Shown: one piece after another, positions 63,119 to 64,000 of the stretch | Layout: each line of letters opens with the position of its first letter | How positions within the stretch are numbered: position 1 is the stretch's first letter | NCBI GenBank assembly: GCA_964639215.1 | Contig: CAZXCV010000006.1 | Location: forward strand, 9,977 to 73,976 | Length of the DNA: 64,000 nucleotides | From: UBA6120 sp964639215 | GTDB lineage: Bacteria; Bacillota_I; Bacilli_A; RFN20; CAG-826 | Direction: 5' to 3' | The notes under the pieces: generated by a model | What the model was told of the DNA's origin: nothing | The model's input: the letters and a program-made list of their open reading frames with translations, nothing else | Databases searched by the model: none | Position numbers and translations under genes: made by a program

Positions 63119-64000
63119 TCAAGATAAAGTCGCGAACATTATCGCTTTTATCGTGTGCATTCTATTTTCAGCTTGTTCAAATACGAGACTTTGTGATGAT
63201 TCAAATACTTCGTTTGTCACTTCCATTTCTCCGTGACTAATCAATGGATATTCAGCGCCGAACTGTTTTGCAATCGACTGTCCAATCTCAGTGTCGATTC
63301 CGTGGAATGCTGGTAAGCAATGTAAAAAGATGGCGTTTTTGCTAGCAATATTCATAAGTTTTCGATTAACTTGATAAGGTGTTAATAACTTAATACGTTC
63401 GGCCCATACGTCTTTAGCCTCTCCCATTGATACCCAAACGTCGGTATAAAGCACATCGGCTCCAGTCGCGCCAATTACGGGGTCTTCACATAGAGTAATT
63501 GAACCTCCGCTTGCTTCTGCGAGTTTCTTGCATGTGGCAATTAGTGTCTCTTCAGGCCAAAGCGACTTTGGAGCGACTGCCCGAAAATGCATCCCGACTA
63601 AAGAAGCTCCAATCATCAAACTATTCGCGACATTATTATGGGCATCGCCAAAATACGCTAAGGTCAAACCTTCAAGTCTTTGGAATTTCTCTTCAATCGT
63701 TAAAAAATCAGCGAGCACTTGTGTTGGGTGATATTTATCAGTGAGTCCATTCCAGACCGGAACATTAGCGTATTTTGCTAAAGCCATCGCATCGCGATGA
63801 TCATAGCCACGAAATTCAATCCCTTGATACATGCGCCCGAGCACTCGAGCCGTATCCGGAATTGACTCCTTGACGCCCATTTGAGAACCACTTGAGCCAA
63901 TATATGTTGCCTGCATGCCAAGATCATTGGCTGCTACTTCAAATGCACAACGAGTCCTCGTTGAATCTTTTTGAAAAAGAAGCACGACTTGTTTGCCTTT
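63119..64000 (-). CDS. Ornithine carbamoyltransferase, N-terminus beyond window
   Basis: At least 294 codons; the frame stays open to base 64000, so the first 40 or so residues are missing. Signatures are KDSTRTRCAFEVA (carbamoyl phosphate), KYHPTQVLADFLT and the ornithine-specific FLHCLPAFHG with the active-site Cys. It joins ornithine and carbamoyl phosphate, or runs the reverse with carbamate kinase for ATP in the arginine deiminase pathway; neither arcA nor arg genes are in the window. The symbol could be arcB or argF. Confidence 0.9.
   Translation of the reverse strand, partial: KGKQVVLLFQKDSTRTRCAFEVAANDLGMQATYIGSSGSQMGVKESIPDTARVLGRMYQGIEFRGYDHRDAMALAKYANVPVWNGLTDKYHPTQVLADFLTIEEKFQRLEGLTLAYFGDAHNNVANSLMIGASLVGMHFRAVAPKSLWPEETLIATCKKLAEASGGSITLCEDPVIGATGADVLYTDVWVSMGEAKDVWAERIKLLTPYQVNRKLMNIASKNAIFLHCLPAFHGIDTEIGQSIAKQFGAEYPLISHGEMEVTNEVFESSQSLVFEQAENRMHTIKAIMFATLS

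Noticed and set aside
1..64000. Mycoplasma code with UGA as Trp
   Set aside because: Trp is encoded by UGG in long conserved proteins, and UGA ends genes at expected positions, such as carbamate kinase and ornithine carbamoyltransferase.
1..64000. CRISPR arrays, insertion sequences, prophage or tRNA genes
   Set aside because: No regularly spaced repeats, transposase or integrase frames, or cloverleaf sequences were noticed on either strand by eye.

Overview
The window comes from a low-GC, Gram-positive-type bacterium, probably an anaerobic fermenter in the Bacillota/Mycoplasmatota neighbourhood. AT-rich codon use, AGGAGG-type ribosome sites, HrcA/CIRCE heat-shock control, OppA-type lipoproteins and a pyrophosphate-type phosphofructokinase all point this way. 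UGA acts as a stop, for example in the carbamate kinase gene, so the code is the standard one and not the mycoplasma code. I cannot name a genus. I saw no rRNA, tRNA, CRISPR array, insertion sequence, phage gene or DNA-binding regulator gene. No gene-free stretch exceeds about 270 bases.

Left part (1-31900): a truncated membrane protein and a GT-D-type putative glycosyltransferase; two tandem patatin-like lipases; an aldehyde dehydrogenase; PPi-type phosphofructokinase and an alpha-glucosidase; GNAT, MFS and Dps genes; a NAD(P)H-hydrate dehydratase next to a zinc-ribbon acyltransferase; a TPM/LemA pair; a complete oligopeptide ABC transporter (oppABCDF); and a stress and envelope block (htpG, NatAB-like ABC exporter, GtrA, MATE, hsp20). 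htpG and hsp20 share near-identical CIRCE operators in which the -35 box is embedded. A lipoprotein carrying an RsgI-like extracytoplasmic domain follows.

Middle part (30885-42208): lipoate-protein ligase convergent to a complete pyruvate dehydrogenase operon (pdhABCD); a condensation-fold acyltransferase with a zinc-ribbon membrane protein and a divergent esterase; then MFS, cupin and guanine deaminase genes.

Right part (42226-64000): the most notable region is an unbroken 18-kb, 17-gene operon on the minus strand with genes overlapping or at most 19 bp apart. It encodes a MoCo cytidylyltransferase-like protein, two complete three-subunit molybdenum hydroxylases, an XdhC-type MoCo chaperone, a P-loop NTPase, an unrecognised membrane protein, hydantoinase, SsnA, a PreA-like iron-sulfur flavoprotein, two fold-type-II PLP enzymes, YgeY and YgeW. 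This is the gene set linked to anaerobic purine/urate breakdown. Guanine deaminase lies convergent at one end and carbamate kinase divergent at the other. The inferred logic is: guanine is deaminated to xanthine; Mo hydroxylases interconvert purines; amidohydrolases open the rings; YgeW or ornithine carbamoyltransferase yields carbamoyl phosphate; carbamate kinase makes ATP; PLP lyases deaminate the remaining amino acid. An ABC-2 exporter pair and a partial ornithine carbamoyltransferase close the window.
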